Shown here in pieces: positions 27,230-37,566 of a DNA stretch of 64,000 nucleotides. Position 1 is the first letter of the stretch; every line of letters starts with the position of its first letter. Source of the DNA: Gemmatimonadales bacterium (lineage in GTDB: Bacteria > Gemmatimonadota > Gemmatimonadetes > Gemmatimonadales > JACORV01); the NCBI GenBank assembly GCA_035502185.1, contig DATJUT010000015.1, positions 62,001 to 126,000 of the forward strand, read 5' to 3'. A program made the position numbers and the translations under genes. Below the pieces are notes generated by a model that was not told where the DNA came from, made no database searches, and was given only the letters and a program-made list of their open reading frames with translations.

Positions 27230-28476
27230 CAGTAGAGCCGCTCCAGTCTGGTCCCCGGATAGTAGGTCGCCAGGATCTGCGCGTACCCCTGCCCCGCCCG
27301 CGCGCGGCCCACCGCCCCCCACTGGCACATCCCGACCCCGTGCCCCGCGCCCGCCCCGGCCGCGACCACCTTCGTCACCTCGCCGCCCTCCTTCTCGACG
27401 TGCAGCTGGAACAGGGTGGACGACAGCTGCCGGTCCGGCGCCGGTCGGAGCACGTCGCGCACCTGGTACGACGCCACGGTGTAGGTGCCGCTCGTCGTCG
27501 TCACCACCAACTCCGCCACCCGCCCGGTGGGCGTGGTCTTCGTGATCGAGAGGTCGGTCACGCGCCCCAGGCCCGCCGCGGCCGCGCCCAGCGCCGCGGG
27601 CAGCGTCCGCGCCAGCACCGCGTTGAGCGCCGTCCCGTCCCAGGTCTCGTTCCAGCGGAAGCTGGGCGCGGCGCTGCAGTAATAGTCCCGCGGGCCGGGT
27701 CCGAAGCGATCCGACACGGCGCGAAGGTACGGCAGCGGCGGCCCGTTGCGGAAGACCTGGTCGGCGGCCTCCGTGGACCAGCCGCAGGCGGAGTGGTACA
27801 CCGCCTCGATGGGCTGCCCGTTCCACAGGAGGACCTGCCCGTAGGTGTCGCGCGTCGCGGCCGTGACCTCCGGCTTCTCCGCGTCGGCGCCCGGGTACAC
27901 CTGGTCGGCGACCGTGGGGTACACGTCGAAGCCCAGCGCCTCCCGCCGCCCGCGGAAGTGCAGCACGAAGGTCCGGGTCGCGACCGTCTGGGCCATCACG
28001 GCCTGCCGCACCTCGGGCGCGCGCATCCCGAGCTCGGCCGTGGTCACCGACGCCACGTACCACTCGAGCGGCACGCGGTTGACGATGGTGATCCCGGTCG
28101 AGCCCCGGGCCACCGTCGCCTCGCCGCGGTACCGCCGGCCGCCGATCACCACCAGGTCCGTCGGCTGGTCCGGATGGACGGTGACCGGCGCCGCGAGCTG
28201 CAGCGGCTCCGGGCGGTCGGGACGCGTGAAGCGCAGGCTCCCGGGGTCGTCGCCCGGCTCCACCCGCCAGGTCGTACCCGCGTCCACGACGGCGACGATG
28301 GCGCCGTCCGCGCCGAGCACGCGGTACTGGCCGGTGGCGCTGAACTCGCCCGACGCCTGGTCCACGACGATCCCCACCCGCACGACCGGCATGCCCTGCA
28401 CCGGGCCGAACGGCGACGGCCGCGGGCAGCCGGTCGCGAGCAGCGCCGCCGCCACGGCGAGCGCTCGGCGCCTCAC
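27229..28476 (-). CDS. SpoIID/LytB-domain lipoprotein
   Basis: 415 residues from a GTG overlapping the rimO stop. The signal sequence has the lipobox LLATGC (Cys17), so the protein is lipid-anchored. The SpoIID/LytB region (about 145-415) contains VPLEWYVASVTTAELG, MAQTVATRTFVLHF, EAVYHSACGWSTEAADQVF and GHGVGMCQWGAVGRA, all hallmarks. Bacillus SpoIID is a lytic transglycosylase that needs denuded glycan strands; diderm homologues are envelope enzymes of similar kind. The Glu of TTAELG matches the catalytic position. About 130 N-terminal residues form an extra beta-rich domain. Confidence 0.92.
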   Translation of the reverse strand: MRRRALAVAAALLATGCPRPSPFGPVQGMPVVRVGIVVDQASGEFSATGQYRVLGADGAIVAVVDAGTTWRVEPGDDPGSLRFTRPDRPEPLQLAAPVTVHPDQPTDLVVIGGRRYRGEATVARGSTGITIVNRVPLEWYVASVTTAELGMRAPEVRQAVMAQTVATRTFVLHFRGRREALGFDVYPTVADQVYPGADAEKPEVTAATRDTYGQVLLWNGQPIEAVYHSACGWSTEAADQVFRNGPPLPYLRAVSDRFGPGPRDYYCSAAPSFRWNETWDGTALNAVLARTLPAALGAAAAGLGRVTDLSITKTTPTGRVAELVVTTTSGTYTVASYQVRDVLRPAPDRQLSSTLFQLHVEKEGGEVTKVVAAGAGAGHGVGMCQWGAVGRARAGQGYAQILATYYPGTRLERLY

Positions 28477-29789
28477 GGCGTCACCTCGCCGACGAGATCG
28501 TAGTCGAGCGCCTCCGCGATCCGCACCCGCACGAAGCGGCCGGTCTCCGGCACCGCGCCGGCCGGCGCCCGCAGGTGCGTGCACCCGTCGACGTCGTCCG
28601 CCTGCCAGACCGTCCGGCCGACGGCCACGCCGGGGTCCTCCGGATGGGCGGGCCCGTCCACCAGCACCTCGACCTCGCGCCCCACCAGTCGCTGCAGCCG
28701 CTCCGCCGAGATGGCGCGCTGCAGCTCCAGGACCTCCGCGAGCCGCTCCTGCTTGACGCCGTCCGGCACGTCGTCCGGGAGCGCGGCGGCGCGCGTGCCC
28801 TCCTGCTCGGAATAGGCGAAGGCGCCCACGCGGTCGAACTGCAGCTCGTCGAGGAAATCGAGCAGCGCCCGGAAGTCCTCGTCCGTCTCGCCCGGGAACC
28901 CCACCAGCACGGTGGTCCGGAGCGCCAGGTCCGGTACCGCCTCGCGCAGCCAGCGGACCTTCGCGCTGATCGTGTCCGGCCGCTCGGGCCGGCGCATCGC
29001 CGCGAGCATCCGCTCGGTGGCGTGCTGGATGGGCATGTCGAGGTAGGGCGCCACGCGACGCTCGGCCGCCATCAGCTCCACCAGCTGCGGCGTGATGCCC
29101 GCCGAGTACACGTAGAGGCACCGGTACCACGGCACGCCGGTCTCGCGGAGCAGCGCCGCGAGCAGGTCGGCGAGCCGGGGGCCACCGGGGACGTCGCGCC
29201 CGTAGTGGCCGAGGTCCTGGGCCACGAGGTTGATCTCCCGGGCGCCGGCGCGCTCCAGCTCCACCGCCTCGCGCACCAGCTCCTCCAGGGGGCGGGAGCG
29301 GTGCAGGCCTCGCATCAGGGGAATGGCGCAGAACGCGCAGGTGTGGTCGCAGCCCTCGCTGATCTTGAGATAGCGCACGTGGGGCGTGGTGCCGAGGTAC
29401 TGGCGCAGGCCGGGGTGCGCGGTCTCCTCGGCCTCGAGCAGGCCCGCGCGCGTCAGGCGCGGCACCAGATCGGGCAGGTCCTTGAAGCCGAAGAAGAAGT
29501 CCACCTCGGGCAGCTCGGCCTTCAGCTCGTCGCCGTAGCGCGCGATCAGGCAGCCCACGGCCACCACGGCGCGGCAGCGGCCGTCCTGCTTGTAGCGGCC
29601 GGCCTGGACCATCGCCTCGATGGATTCGCGCTTGGCGGCGTCGATGAACCCGCAGGTGTTGACCAGGATCACGTCGGCCTCGTCGAGGCCCGCCGCGAGC
29701 GTGGCGCCGTGGCCCACCAAGCCCGCGACGAGGTGCTCCGTGTCCACCGTCGCCTTGTCGCAGCCGAGCGAAATGACGCCGAGCTTCAA
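28473..29789 (-). CDS. rimO: Ribosomal protein S12 methylthiotransferase RimO
   Basis: 438 residues from TTG. The N-terminal methylthiotransferase domain has Cys in SLGCDKATVDTE, ILVNTCGFIDAAK and AVGCLIARYG, ligands of one iron-sulfur cluster. The radical-SAM cluster motif is SEGCDHTCAFCAIPLMRG. A TRAM domain ends the protein. DKATVD in place of the NK-x-VD common in MiaB, plus the C-terminal region, favours RimO (Asp89 of S12) over MiaB. The gene follows the sigma factor, separated from its stop codon by one base. Confidence 0.95.
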   Translation of the reverse strand: MKLGVISLGCDKATVDTEHLVAGLVGHGATLAAGLDEADVILVNTCGFIDAAKRESIEAMVQAGRYKQDGRCRAVVAVGCLIARYGDELKAELPEVDFFFGFKDLPDLVPRLTRAGLLEAEETAHPGLRQYLGTTPHVRYLKISEGCDHTCAFCAIPLMRGLHRSRPLEELVREAVELERAGAREINLVAQDLGHYGRDVPGGPRLADLLAALLRETGVPWYRCLYVYSAGITPQLVELMAAERRVAPYLDMPIQHATERMLAAMRRPERPDTISAKVRWLREAVPDLALRTTVLVGFPGETDEDFRALLDFLDELQFDRVGAFAYSEQEGTRAAALPDDVPDGVKQERLAEVLELQRAISAERLQRLVGREVEVLVDGPAHPEDPGVAVGRTVWQADDVDGCTHLRAPAGAVPETGRFVRVRIAEALDYDLVGEVTP

Positions 29790-29790
29790 C

Positions 29791-30654
29791 CTAGGTGAGG
29801 AAACTCTCGAGGGCGCGCGCCTTGGAGATGTGCCGCAGGCGCGACAGGGCTTTCTCCTTGATCTGTCGGACGCGCTCGCGGGTGATGCCCAGCAGGCTCC
29901 CGATCTCCTCCAGGGTCATCGGCTCCTGCCCGTCGAGCCCGAAGTACAAGCGCAGGATCTTCGCCTCCCGCTCCTTGAGCGTGCCGAGCACCCGCTCGAT
30001 GCTCTCGCTCAGCGCGTGCTCGAACGTCTGCTCGTCGGGCGTGGGGTTCAGCGTGTCGGGGAGGTAGTCGAGCAGCTTGTTGTCTTCACCCGGGCTCATC
30101 GGCGCGTCGAGGGAGAGATGGCTCTGCGAGATGGAGAGGGTCTTGGCGACCTCCTCCTCGCTGATGTCCATGCCCTCGGCGATCTCCTCCACCGTGGGCT
30201 CGCGCCCCAGCTCCTGCTGCAGCGCGGAGGAGCGCTTGCCGATCCGGTGCAGCGTCCCGGCGCGGTTCAGCGGCACCCGCACGATGCGGCTCTGCTCGGC
30301 GAGCGCCTGGAGGATCGCCTGGCGGATCCACCACACGGCGTAGGAGATGAACTTGATGCCCTTGGTCTCGTCGAACTTGTGCGCCGCGCGGATCAGGCCG
30401 AGGTTGCCCTCGTTGATCAGGTCGGCGAGCGAGACGCCCTGGTTCTGATATTTCTTGGCGACGGAGACCACGAACCGCAGGTTGGAGCGGACCAGCTTGT
30501 CGAGTGCTTCCTCCTCGTTCCGCTTGATGCGGACGGCGAGGTCGATCTCGTCTTCGCGGCAGATGAGGGGGTACGCGCTGATCTCGCGGAGGTACTGATC
30601 CAGCGAGCCTTCGTCGACCGACGTCTTCCGGACGGAAGGCAGATGCCGTGCCAT
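29791..30654 (-). CDS. RNA polymerase sigma-70 factor, RpoD/RpoS type without region 1.1
   Basis: 287 residues. Region 1.2 is LDQYLREISAYPLI, region 2 has NLRFVVSVAKKYQNQG, NEGNLGLIRAAHKFDE and the -10-reading KFISYAVWWIRQAILQAL. Region 3 follows, and region 4.2 has TLEEIGSLLGITRERVRQIK. It resembles the small primary-like sigma factors annotated as RpoD/SigA family in Gemmatimonadota and related phyla. Whether it is the housekeeping factor cannot be decided, but the window promoters with TTGACA/TATAAT-like boxes would suit it. It has its own promoter. Confidence 0.95.
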   Translation of the reverse strand: MARHLPSVRKTSVDEGSLDQYLREISAYPLICREDEIDLAVRIKRNEEEALDKLVRSNLRFVVSVAKKYQNQGVSLADLINEGNLGLIRAAHKFDETKGIKFISYAVWWIRQAILQALAEQSRIVRVPLNRAGTLHRIGKRSSALQQELGREPTVEEIAEGMDISEEEVAKTLSISQSHLSLDAPMSPGEDNKLLDYLPDTLNPTPDEQTFEHALSESIERVLGTLKEREAKILRLYFGLDGQEPMTLEEIGSLLGITRERVRQIKEKALSRLRHISKARALESFLT

Positions 30655-30682
30655 GAAGCTCCGCTACGGTGCGATCACCGTT

Positions 30683-30711
30683 AGTGTACCCACGCCCCTA
30701 CGGGAGGGCAA
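30683..30711 (-). promoter_or_regulatory. Promoter of the sigma factor gene
   Basis: On the minus strand TTGCCC (30706-30711), a 17-base spacer and TACACT (30683-30688). Spacing is ideal and both boxes match at four positions. Transcription would start near 30676, about 20 bases before the ATG. Confidence 0.6.
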
Positions 30712-30747
30712 GAGCCGTCAGGCCTTCTCGCCGCTCCCGGTTCGCGG

Positions 30748-32244
30748 CTACTCCTCGCCGTACGTGTCGATCTGCGCCCGCTGCAGTCGACCCGAGTAGT
30801 CGACGTACACCACCTTGGTCTCGGAGAAGAAATCGTACACCGCCCAGCCGCCCTCGCGGTGCCCGTTGCCCGTCTCCTTCACGCCGCCGAAGGGCAGGTG
30901 CGCCTCCGCGCCGATGGTGGGCGCGTTGATGTAGGTGATGCCGGCGTCGATGTCCTCCACCGCGCGGAACGCCGCGTCCACGTTGCTGGTGTACAGCGAG
31001 CTCGACAGGCCGTACTTCACGTCGTTGTTGACCCGGATCGCCTCGTCCAGGGAAGCGACGCGCGTCACTGCGAGCACCGGCCCGAAGATCTCCTCCTGCT
31101 CGAGCCGCGAGCGCGGCTTGACCCCGGCGAACACCGTGGGCCGGTAGAACCATCCCCTGGCCAGCTTGCCGCCGCCGGCGCGCCGGCCGCCCACCTCCAG
31201 CGATGCGCCCTGCTGCTTGCCGACCTCCACGTACTTCATCGTGGTCTGGAGCGCCCCCTCGTTGACCAGCGGCCCGACCTCGGTCGCCGGCTCAAGCCCG
31301 TTGCCCAGCCGCAGCTTCTCGACGCGGTCGCACAGCATCCGGAGGAACCGGTCGTGGATCTTCCGGTGCAGCAGCAGCCGCGAGGTGGCGGTGCACCGCT
31401 GGCCGGTGGTGCCGAACGCGCCCCACAGCACGCCGTCCAGTGCCAGCTCGAGGTTCGCGTCCGCCATCACGATCATGGCGTTCTTGCCGCCCATCTCGAG
31501 CGACAGCCGCTTGTGCAGCCGCCCGCACACCTCGCCCAGCCGCGCGCCGGTCTCGGTCGAGCCCGTGAACGAGAGCAGCGGCACCTTCGGGTGCTCGAGC
31601 AGCGCGTTGCCGACCGCGGAGCCGCGGCCGTGCACCAGCTGGATCACCTCCGGCGGGAGGCCCGCGTCGAGCAGCACCTCGACCAGCAGCGTGCCGGTGT
31701 GCGGGACGTCGTTGGCCGGCTTGAAGACCACCGCGTTCCCGCACAACAGCGCGGGGAAGATCTTCCAGGTCGGGATCGCCATCGGGAAGTTGAACGGCGT
31801 GATGATGCCGGCGACCCCGATCGGCCGCCGGGTGCTCATCGCCCACTTGTCCCTGAGCTCGCTCGGCACCGTGTGGCCGAACAGCCGCCGGCCCTCACCC
31901 GCCGCGTAGTACGCGGTGTCGATGCCCTCCTGCACGTCGCCGCGCGTCTCCGCCAGCACCTTCCCCATCTCGCGGGTCATCGCCCGGGCGATCGTCTCCT
32001 TGCGCTCCACCAGCAGGTCGCCCACGCGGCGCAGCACGTCGCCGCGCTGCGGGGCCGGGACGCGGCGCCACCGCTCGAAGCCCGCCAGCGCGCTGCGGAC
32101 CGCCCGCTCGACGTCGCGCGGACCGGACTTCGGGAACCGGCCGATCAGCTCGCCCCAGTCGGCCGGGTTCCGGTTCTCCATGTACTCGCCGGTCGAGGGC
32201 TCGACCCACTGCCCGCCGATGAAGTTCTTGAACGTCTTCGCCAT
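30748..32244 (-). CDS. NAD(P)-dependent aldehyde dehydrogenase
   Basis: 498 residues, the usual length. Signature elements are ITPFNFPMAIPTWK, the cofactor loop SFTGSTETGARLGEVC, the catalytic Glu in RLSLEMGGKNAMIVM, the nucleophile Cys in FGTTGQRCTATSRLL, and EIFGPVLAVTRV. The start MAKTFKNFIGGQWVEPSTG and the GQRCTATSR active site resemble ALDH7/aminoadipate-semialdehyde or succinate-semialdehyde type enzymes, but substrate is not certain. It follows a small membrane protein by one base, at the end of the NtrC-regulator run. Confidence 0.93.
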   Translation of the reverse strand: MAKTFKNFIGGQWVEPSTGEYMENRNPADWGELIGRFPKSGPRDVERAVRSALAGFERWRRVPAPQRGDVLRRVGDLLVERKETIARAMTREMGKVLAETRGDVQEGIDTAYYAAGEGRRLFGHTVPSELRDKWAMSTRRPIGVAGIITPFNFPMAIPTWKIFPALLCGNAVVFKPANDVPHTGTLLVEVLLDAGLPPEVIQLVHGRGSAVGNALLEHPKVPLLSFTGSTETGARLGEVCGRLHKRLSLEMGGKNAMIVMADANLELALDGVLWGAFGTTGQRCTATSRLLLHRKIHDRFLRMLCDRVEKLRLGNGLEPATEVGPLVNEGALQTTMKYVEVGKQQGASLEVGGRRAGGGKLARGWFYRPTVFAGVKPRSRLEQEEIFGPVLAVTRVASLDEAIRVNNDVKYGLSSSLYTSNVDAAFRAVEDIDAGITYINAPTIGAEAHLPFGGVKETGNGHREGGWAVYDFFSETKVVYVDYSGRLQRAQIDTYGEE

Positions 32245-32245
32245 G

Positions 32246-32787
32246 TCAGAAGGCTCCCTGAGGATGCGTCCCTGCCGCCGGGGACCCGGACGGGGCGGCG
32301 GGCTGGGCGGGGCCGGACGGATTCGCCGGGCACAGCCAGGCGGCGTGCGTCCGGGCGTAGCCCACGCGAGGCAGCACCTCGCGGGCGCCCAGGATGGCGC
32401 CCCAGCACACCAGCCCCAGCGACAGCACGTGCGCGAGCCCCGACCGCGTCCGCCACGACGAAATCGTGCTCCACAGGCCAGCAACAATCACGCCACCGAC
32501 CGCGCCGAGATAGCCGAACAGCAGGAGGCCGCAGCCGCGCGCGTACGGCCACTGGGTGATCCCCACCCCGATCGCGAGCCCGAGCAGCAGCCGCAGCCAC
32601 GTGAAGACGACCGCACGCGGGCGCGGGCCCGCGGGCACCGGGGGCGCCCCGGCGCGCGCGGCCCCCGCGGGGGCCGCCCGGCCCGGGGGCGCGGCGGCCG
32701 GCGGGCTCGACTGCCCGGCGCCCGTGGCGATCAGCTTGTCGATCTGTGCCAGCTCCTTGTCCCAGTCCCGCGGTCCCTGTCCGCCGG

Positions 32788-32791
<4 letters not shown>
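32246..32791 (-). CDS. Small membrane protein of unknown function
   Basis: 181 residues. The N-terminal 55 residues are charged then Pro/Ala-rich (GRAAPAGAARAGAPPVPAG). Three hydrophobic segments follow: VVFTWLRLLLGLAIGVGI, GLLLFGYLGAVGGVIVAGLW and VLSLGLVCWGAILGA. The tail is Pro-rich. No family is recognised. The start overlaps the NtrC regulator stop as ATGA and the stop lies one base before the aldehyde dehydrogenase, so it is probably co-transcribed with both. Confidence 0.75.
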
Positions 32792-34148
<1,357 letters not shown>

Positions 34149-34152
<4 letters not shown>

Positions 34153-34802
34153 CGGCTCGCGGCCCGGTAGAGACGGACCGCCGCCCGGCTCACCCGCACG
34201 TCGCCCACGCCCGCCGGCAGCGGGATCGGCACGGAGGCGCCCTGCGCGCCGGTGACGGTCATGGCACGGAGAATGGAGGGAATCACCTGCCGGGGGAAGT
34301 CGAAGTCGTGGATCTTGAGCTCGTCGATCGTCCAGACCACGCGCCCGTCGGCTCGCGCCGCGAGCGTCCCGCCCGCCACGACCGGCTCGCGCCGCCCCAG
34401 CCCCTGCGACAGCGGGCCGAGGAGGCGCCGCGGCAGTACCGACACGTCGAGCGACCCGCGGACCTCGATGCGCCCCTCGCCGAGCGCCACCGCCACGGAG
34501 TCCAGCACGCCGCGCGAGGTGCCGGAGACCTGCCCCTGGATCAGGGCGGCCAGCTCGGACGCCGTCAGGTCCACGTAGGCGCTGCCCCCGCGCACGGGCC
34601 GGGCCAGGCTGGCCAGGGCCGACTCGGCGTGCGCCGCCGCCCCCGGCGCGGGCATCACGTACACCGCGGGCGGCGGCTCGGGCACGCCGCGCACGCGCCG
34701 CCACACCGCGACCAGGCGATCACGGAACAGATACCCCGCCACGATCGCCGCCAGCACGACCAGGCAACCGACGCCGGCGAGCGCCTTGCGGAGGCATCCC
34801 AT
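34149..34802 (-). CDS. Membrane-anchored periplasmic protein of unknown function
   Basis: 217 residues. One N-terminal hydrophobic segment (LAGVGCLVVLAAIVAGYLF) is followed by a basic patch and a beta-rich domain: VDLTASELAALIQGQ, DSVAVALGEGRIEVRGSLD and WTIDELKIHDFDFPRQVIP. The alternation of strands around a hydrophobic groove is reminiscent of LmeA/DUF2993-type lipid-binding proteins, but similarity is weak. It overlaps the NtrC regulator start by ATGA and follows thpR by three bases. Confidence 0.65.
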
Positions 34803-34805
34803 CGG

Positions 34806-35393
34806 CTAGGCCGCCTGCCCGCCGGCGAGCGGGGCGCGCGACAGCACCGCGTAGCTGGCCCCGTGAGGGCCCAGGGTGCTCTGCATCAGGTCCACGCTTT
34901 CGACGGTCGTCGAGCCCGTGTAGCCGACCTCCGCGGCGAGACGCGCGAAGTCCTTGAACGCGGCGGGCCGCGCGCTCCGCTCGGCACGCCCGAGGGTGAG
35001 GTGGGGGCTGAACGGCCGCAGCTCCGGCTCGAAGGCGAGAGCCATCAGCGCCAGCTCCACGTCGTTGGCCAGCAGCTCGAGCGCCGGATGGTGCTCGATG
35101 CCCACCCAGACCACCCTTGGCTTCCCGAGACTCGGAAACGCCCCCACGCCGCCCAGCGTCACGGTGAACGGGCGCGCCGCCCGCACCGCTCCGCGCAGCG
35201 CCTCCTCGATGCCGGGCACCCGCTCGGGCTCGACCTCGCCAAGGAAGCGCAGCGTCAGGTGGAGCACGTCCTCGGCCACCCAGCGCACCGGGAGGTGCGC
35301 CGCCCGGAGCGGCGCCGCCGCCGCCCAGGCCCTCCGCCGCTCGTCGGCGGGGAGATTCACGGCCACGAAGAGCCGCACGCTAGCGCTTTCCAT
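34806..35393 (-). CDS. thpR: RNA 2',3'-cyclic phosphodiesterase
   Basis: 195 residues. Both HxT/S motifs of the 2H phosphoesterase superfamily are present: HLTLRFLGEV (about 45) and PHLTLGRAE (about 133). RLFVAVNLPADERR at the N-terminus and VWVGIEHHPALELLANDVE are typical of the LigT/ThpR branch, which opens RNA 2',3'-cyclic phosphates. It is the first gene of a minus-strand run (thpR, membrane protein, NtrC regulator) and is divergent from the small lipoprotein at 35442 with 48 bases between. Confidence 0.9.
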   Translation of the reverse strand: MESASVRLFVAVNLPADERRRAWAAAAPLRAAHLPVRWVAEDVLHLTLRFLGEVEPERVPGIEEALRGAVRAARPFTVTLGGVGAFPSLGKPRVVWVGIEHHPALELLANDVELALMALAFEPELRPFSPHLTLGRAERSARPAAFKDFARLAAEVGYTGSTTVESVDLMQSTLGPHGASYAVLSRAPLAGGQAA

Positions 35394-35441
35394 TCACGCG
35401 CTCTAACCTAATCGTCCGTCCACTTATCGGGAGAGTCCGCC

Positions 35442-35870
35442 GTGCGAATCCCGTCCCCGGCACTCAGAGTGGCGACGTGCGCGGCGCTCGCCGTCGCGTG
35501 CAGCCACGCGCCGCCCTCCACCACGCCCACTCCGCAGGCCGCGCCGGCCCAGGCGCAGGCGGCGCCGGGCCAGATCGACCTGACCGGCGACTGGGCGGTC
35601 GAGCTCGTCCAGCAGGGCATGTCGCCCAACACCGGGATGCTGCGGCTGGTGCCGTCGGGCGACGGCTACCGCGGCAACCTCCAGCTCGACGTGGCGAACC
35701 GGCCGTACTTCGTCCGCACGGCGCAGGCCCAGGGCAACCACATCACGATCATCCTCGACACGCCGGACGGCGACGCACGCATCGAGGGCACGCTTCGCGC
35801 CCCGACCCAGTTCGAGGGCCTGTACACGTCCCGCACGCTCAACGGCCGCCTGACGATGAACCGGCGCTGA
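35442..35870 (+). CDS. Small lipoprotein of unknown function
   Basis: 142 residues from GTG, with GGGAGAG about ten bases upstream. The lipobox LAVAC places Cys20 as the lipidated residue. A Pro/Ala/Gln-rich linker (to about 48) leads to a compact beta domain: GDWAVELVQQGMSPNTGMLR, YRGNLQLDVANRPYF and ITIILDTPDGDARIEGTLR. The pattern resembles small lipocalin-like or META-like beta sandwiches, but no family assignment is safe. Confidence 0.75.
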   Translation: MRIPSPALRVATCAALAVACSHAPPSTTPTPQAAPAQAQAAPGQIDLTGDWAVELVQQGMSPNTGMLRLVPSGDGYRGNLQLDVANRPYFVRTAQAQGNHITIILDTPDGDARIEGTLRAPTQFEGLYTSRTLNGRLTMNRR

Positions 35871-35926
35871 GCCCCCTGGGGGCGCGGGCCCGGCGCCGCC
35901 GGCGCCGGTGCGCGCCGCCCGCCGGA

Positions 35927-37462
35927 TCACCGGCGCGCGAGGCGGTCCAGGCTCCGATACTGGATCGCCTCGCTCACGTGTGGGGGCTCGATCCGGGCCG
36001 CTCCCGCGAGGTCGGCCACCGTTCGCGCCAGCTTCAGCACCCGGTGGTAGGCGCGCGCCGACAGCGACAGGCGGGCGATGGCGGTCCGGAGCAGCGCGTC
36101 GGCCGACGCGGAGAGCGCGCAGTGGACCCGGATGTCCCGCGGCGCCATGTGCGCGTTGGCGAACACGCCGGCCCGGCCGGCGAAGCGCGCCCGCTGCACC
36201 GCCCGGGCCCGCGCGCAGCGTTCCCGGATCCGGGCGCTCGGCTCCCCGCCCCGCTCCTCCGACAGCTCGCGGAAGCGAACCGCCGGCACGTCGATGTGCA
36301 TGTCGATCCGGTCCAGCAGCGGGCCGGAGAGGCGGCTGCGGTAGTGCTGCACCATCACCGGCGAGCAGACGCAGGCGCGGGCCGGGTCGCCCAGGTACCC
36401 GCACGGGCACGGGTTCATCGCGGCCGCGAGCATGAAGCGCGCGGGATAACTCAGCGAAGTGGCCGCGCGGCTGATCGAGACCACGCCGTCCTCCAGCGGC
36501 TGCCGCAGCGCCTCGAGGACGTTGGTGCGGAACTCCGGCAGCTCGTCGAGGAACAGCACGCCGTTGTGGGCCACGCTCACCTCACCCGGCCGCGGGTAGC
36601 TGCCCCCGCCGATCAGCCCCGCGTCGGAGATGGTGTGGTGCGGTGAGCGGAACGGGCGGACCGCGATCAGCGATTCGCCGGCGGGCAGCAGCCCCGCCAC
36701 CGAGTGGATCTTGGTGGTCTCCAGCGCCTCGGCCAGCGACATCTCCGGCAGGATCGTCGGGAGACGGCGCGCGAGCATCGTCTTGCCGCCACCTGGCGGG
36801 CCGATCATCAGGATGTTGTGGCCGCCGGCCGCCGCGACCTCCAGCGCCCGCTTCACGTGCTCCTGACCCTTGACCTCGGCGAAGTCCACGTCCGCCTCGG
36901 CGCGGGCGGCGAACAGCGCCGCGACGTCCACCGCGGCGCGCGCCAGCGGCGGCCCGCCGTCCAGATGGGCGATCACCTCGCCCAGCGTCCGTGCGCCGCG
37001 CACGTCGAGATCCTCCACCACGGCCGCCTCCCGGACGTTGGCATCCGGCAGGATGACGCCCGCACAGCCCAACCGTCGGGCCGCCACGGCCATGGACAGC
37101 GCGCCCCGCACCGGCCGGATCTCGCCGTCGAGGCCCAGCTCGCCCAGCACCACGTAGCCGTCGAGCCCCGCCGGGCGGATCTGCCCGGTCGCCGCCAGCA
37201 CGCCGAGCGCGATCGGCAGGTCGAAGGCCGAGCCCTCTTTCCTTACATCTGCCGGGGCGAGATTGACCGTGACCCGCTTGAGGGGAAACTCGTAGCCGGC
37301 GTTGTGGATCGCGGCGTTGACGCGCTCGCGGCCCTCCTTGACGGCTCCCTGCGGCAGGCCGACGGTCACGAACGACGGCAGGCCGTTGGCGATGTCGGTC
37401 TCGACGCTCACCAGGTAGGCGTCGATCCCGAGCACGGCGGCGGACGTGATCCGCGCCAGCAT
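35927..37462 (-). CDS. comM: YifB/ComM-family Mg-chelatase-like AAA+ ATPase
   Basis: 511 residues from the ATG preceding LARITSAAVLGIDAYLVSVE, the standard family start. The N-terminal ChlI-like domain contains GLPQGAVKEGRERVNAAI and RVTVNLAPADVRKEGSAFDL. The AAA+ domain has Walker A IGPPGGGKTMLARRLP, Walker B NGVLFLDELPEF and FRSPHHTISDAGLIGGG. Near the C-terminus are the Cys residues of AAMNPCPCGYLGDPARACVC. ComM is a helicase that promotes branch migration during natural transformation, suggesting possible DNA uptake. Confidence 0.94.
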   Translation of the reverse strand: MLARITSAAVLGIDAYLVSVETDIANGLPSFVTVGLPQGAVKEGRERVNAAIHNAGYEFPLKRVTVNLAPADVRKEGSAFDLPIALGVLAATGQIRPAGLDGYVVLGELGLDGEIRPVRGALSMAVAARRLGCAGVILPDANVREAAVVEDLDVRGARTLGEVIAHLDGGPPLARAAVDVAALFAARAEADVDFAEVKGQEHVKRALEVAAAGGHNILMIGPPGGGKTMLARRLPTILPEMSLAEALETTKIHSVAGLLPAGESLIAVRPFRSPHHTISDAGLIGGGSYPRPGEVSVAHNGVLFLDELPEFRTNVLEALRQPLEDGVVSISRAATSLSYPARFMLAAAMNPCPCGYLGDPARACVCSPVMVQHYRSRLSGPLLDRIDMHIDVPAVRFRELSEERGGEPSARIRERCARARAVQRARFAGRAGVFANAHMAPRDIRVHCALSASADALLRTAIARLSLSARAYHRVLKLARTVADLAGAARIEPPHVSEAIQYRSLDRLARR

Positions 37463-37551
37463 CCCGAAGGCTAGGCGCCCGCGCCCGAACGCCCCCAGCG
37501 ATCCGCTGCGCCGCGGCGCGCGGCGTTGCGGCTGCGCCGGCCCGGGCGCCA

Positions 37552-37557
37552 TATATT
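37552..37557 (+). promoter_or_regulatory. -10-like box just upstream of the REC-GGDEF-REC gene
   Basis: TATATT stands in almost pure GC DNA, with its end only nine bases before the ATG at 37567. If used, transcription would start within a few bases of the ATG, giving a leaderless or nearly leaderless mRNA. No ribosome-binding site is visible and no good -35 is seen at 17 bases. Confidence 0.4.
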
Positions 37558-37566
37558 CGCGAGCCC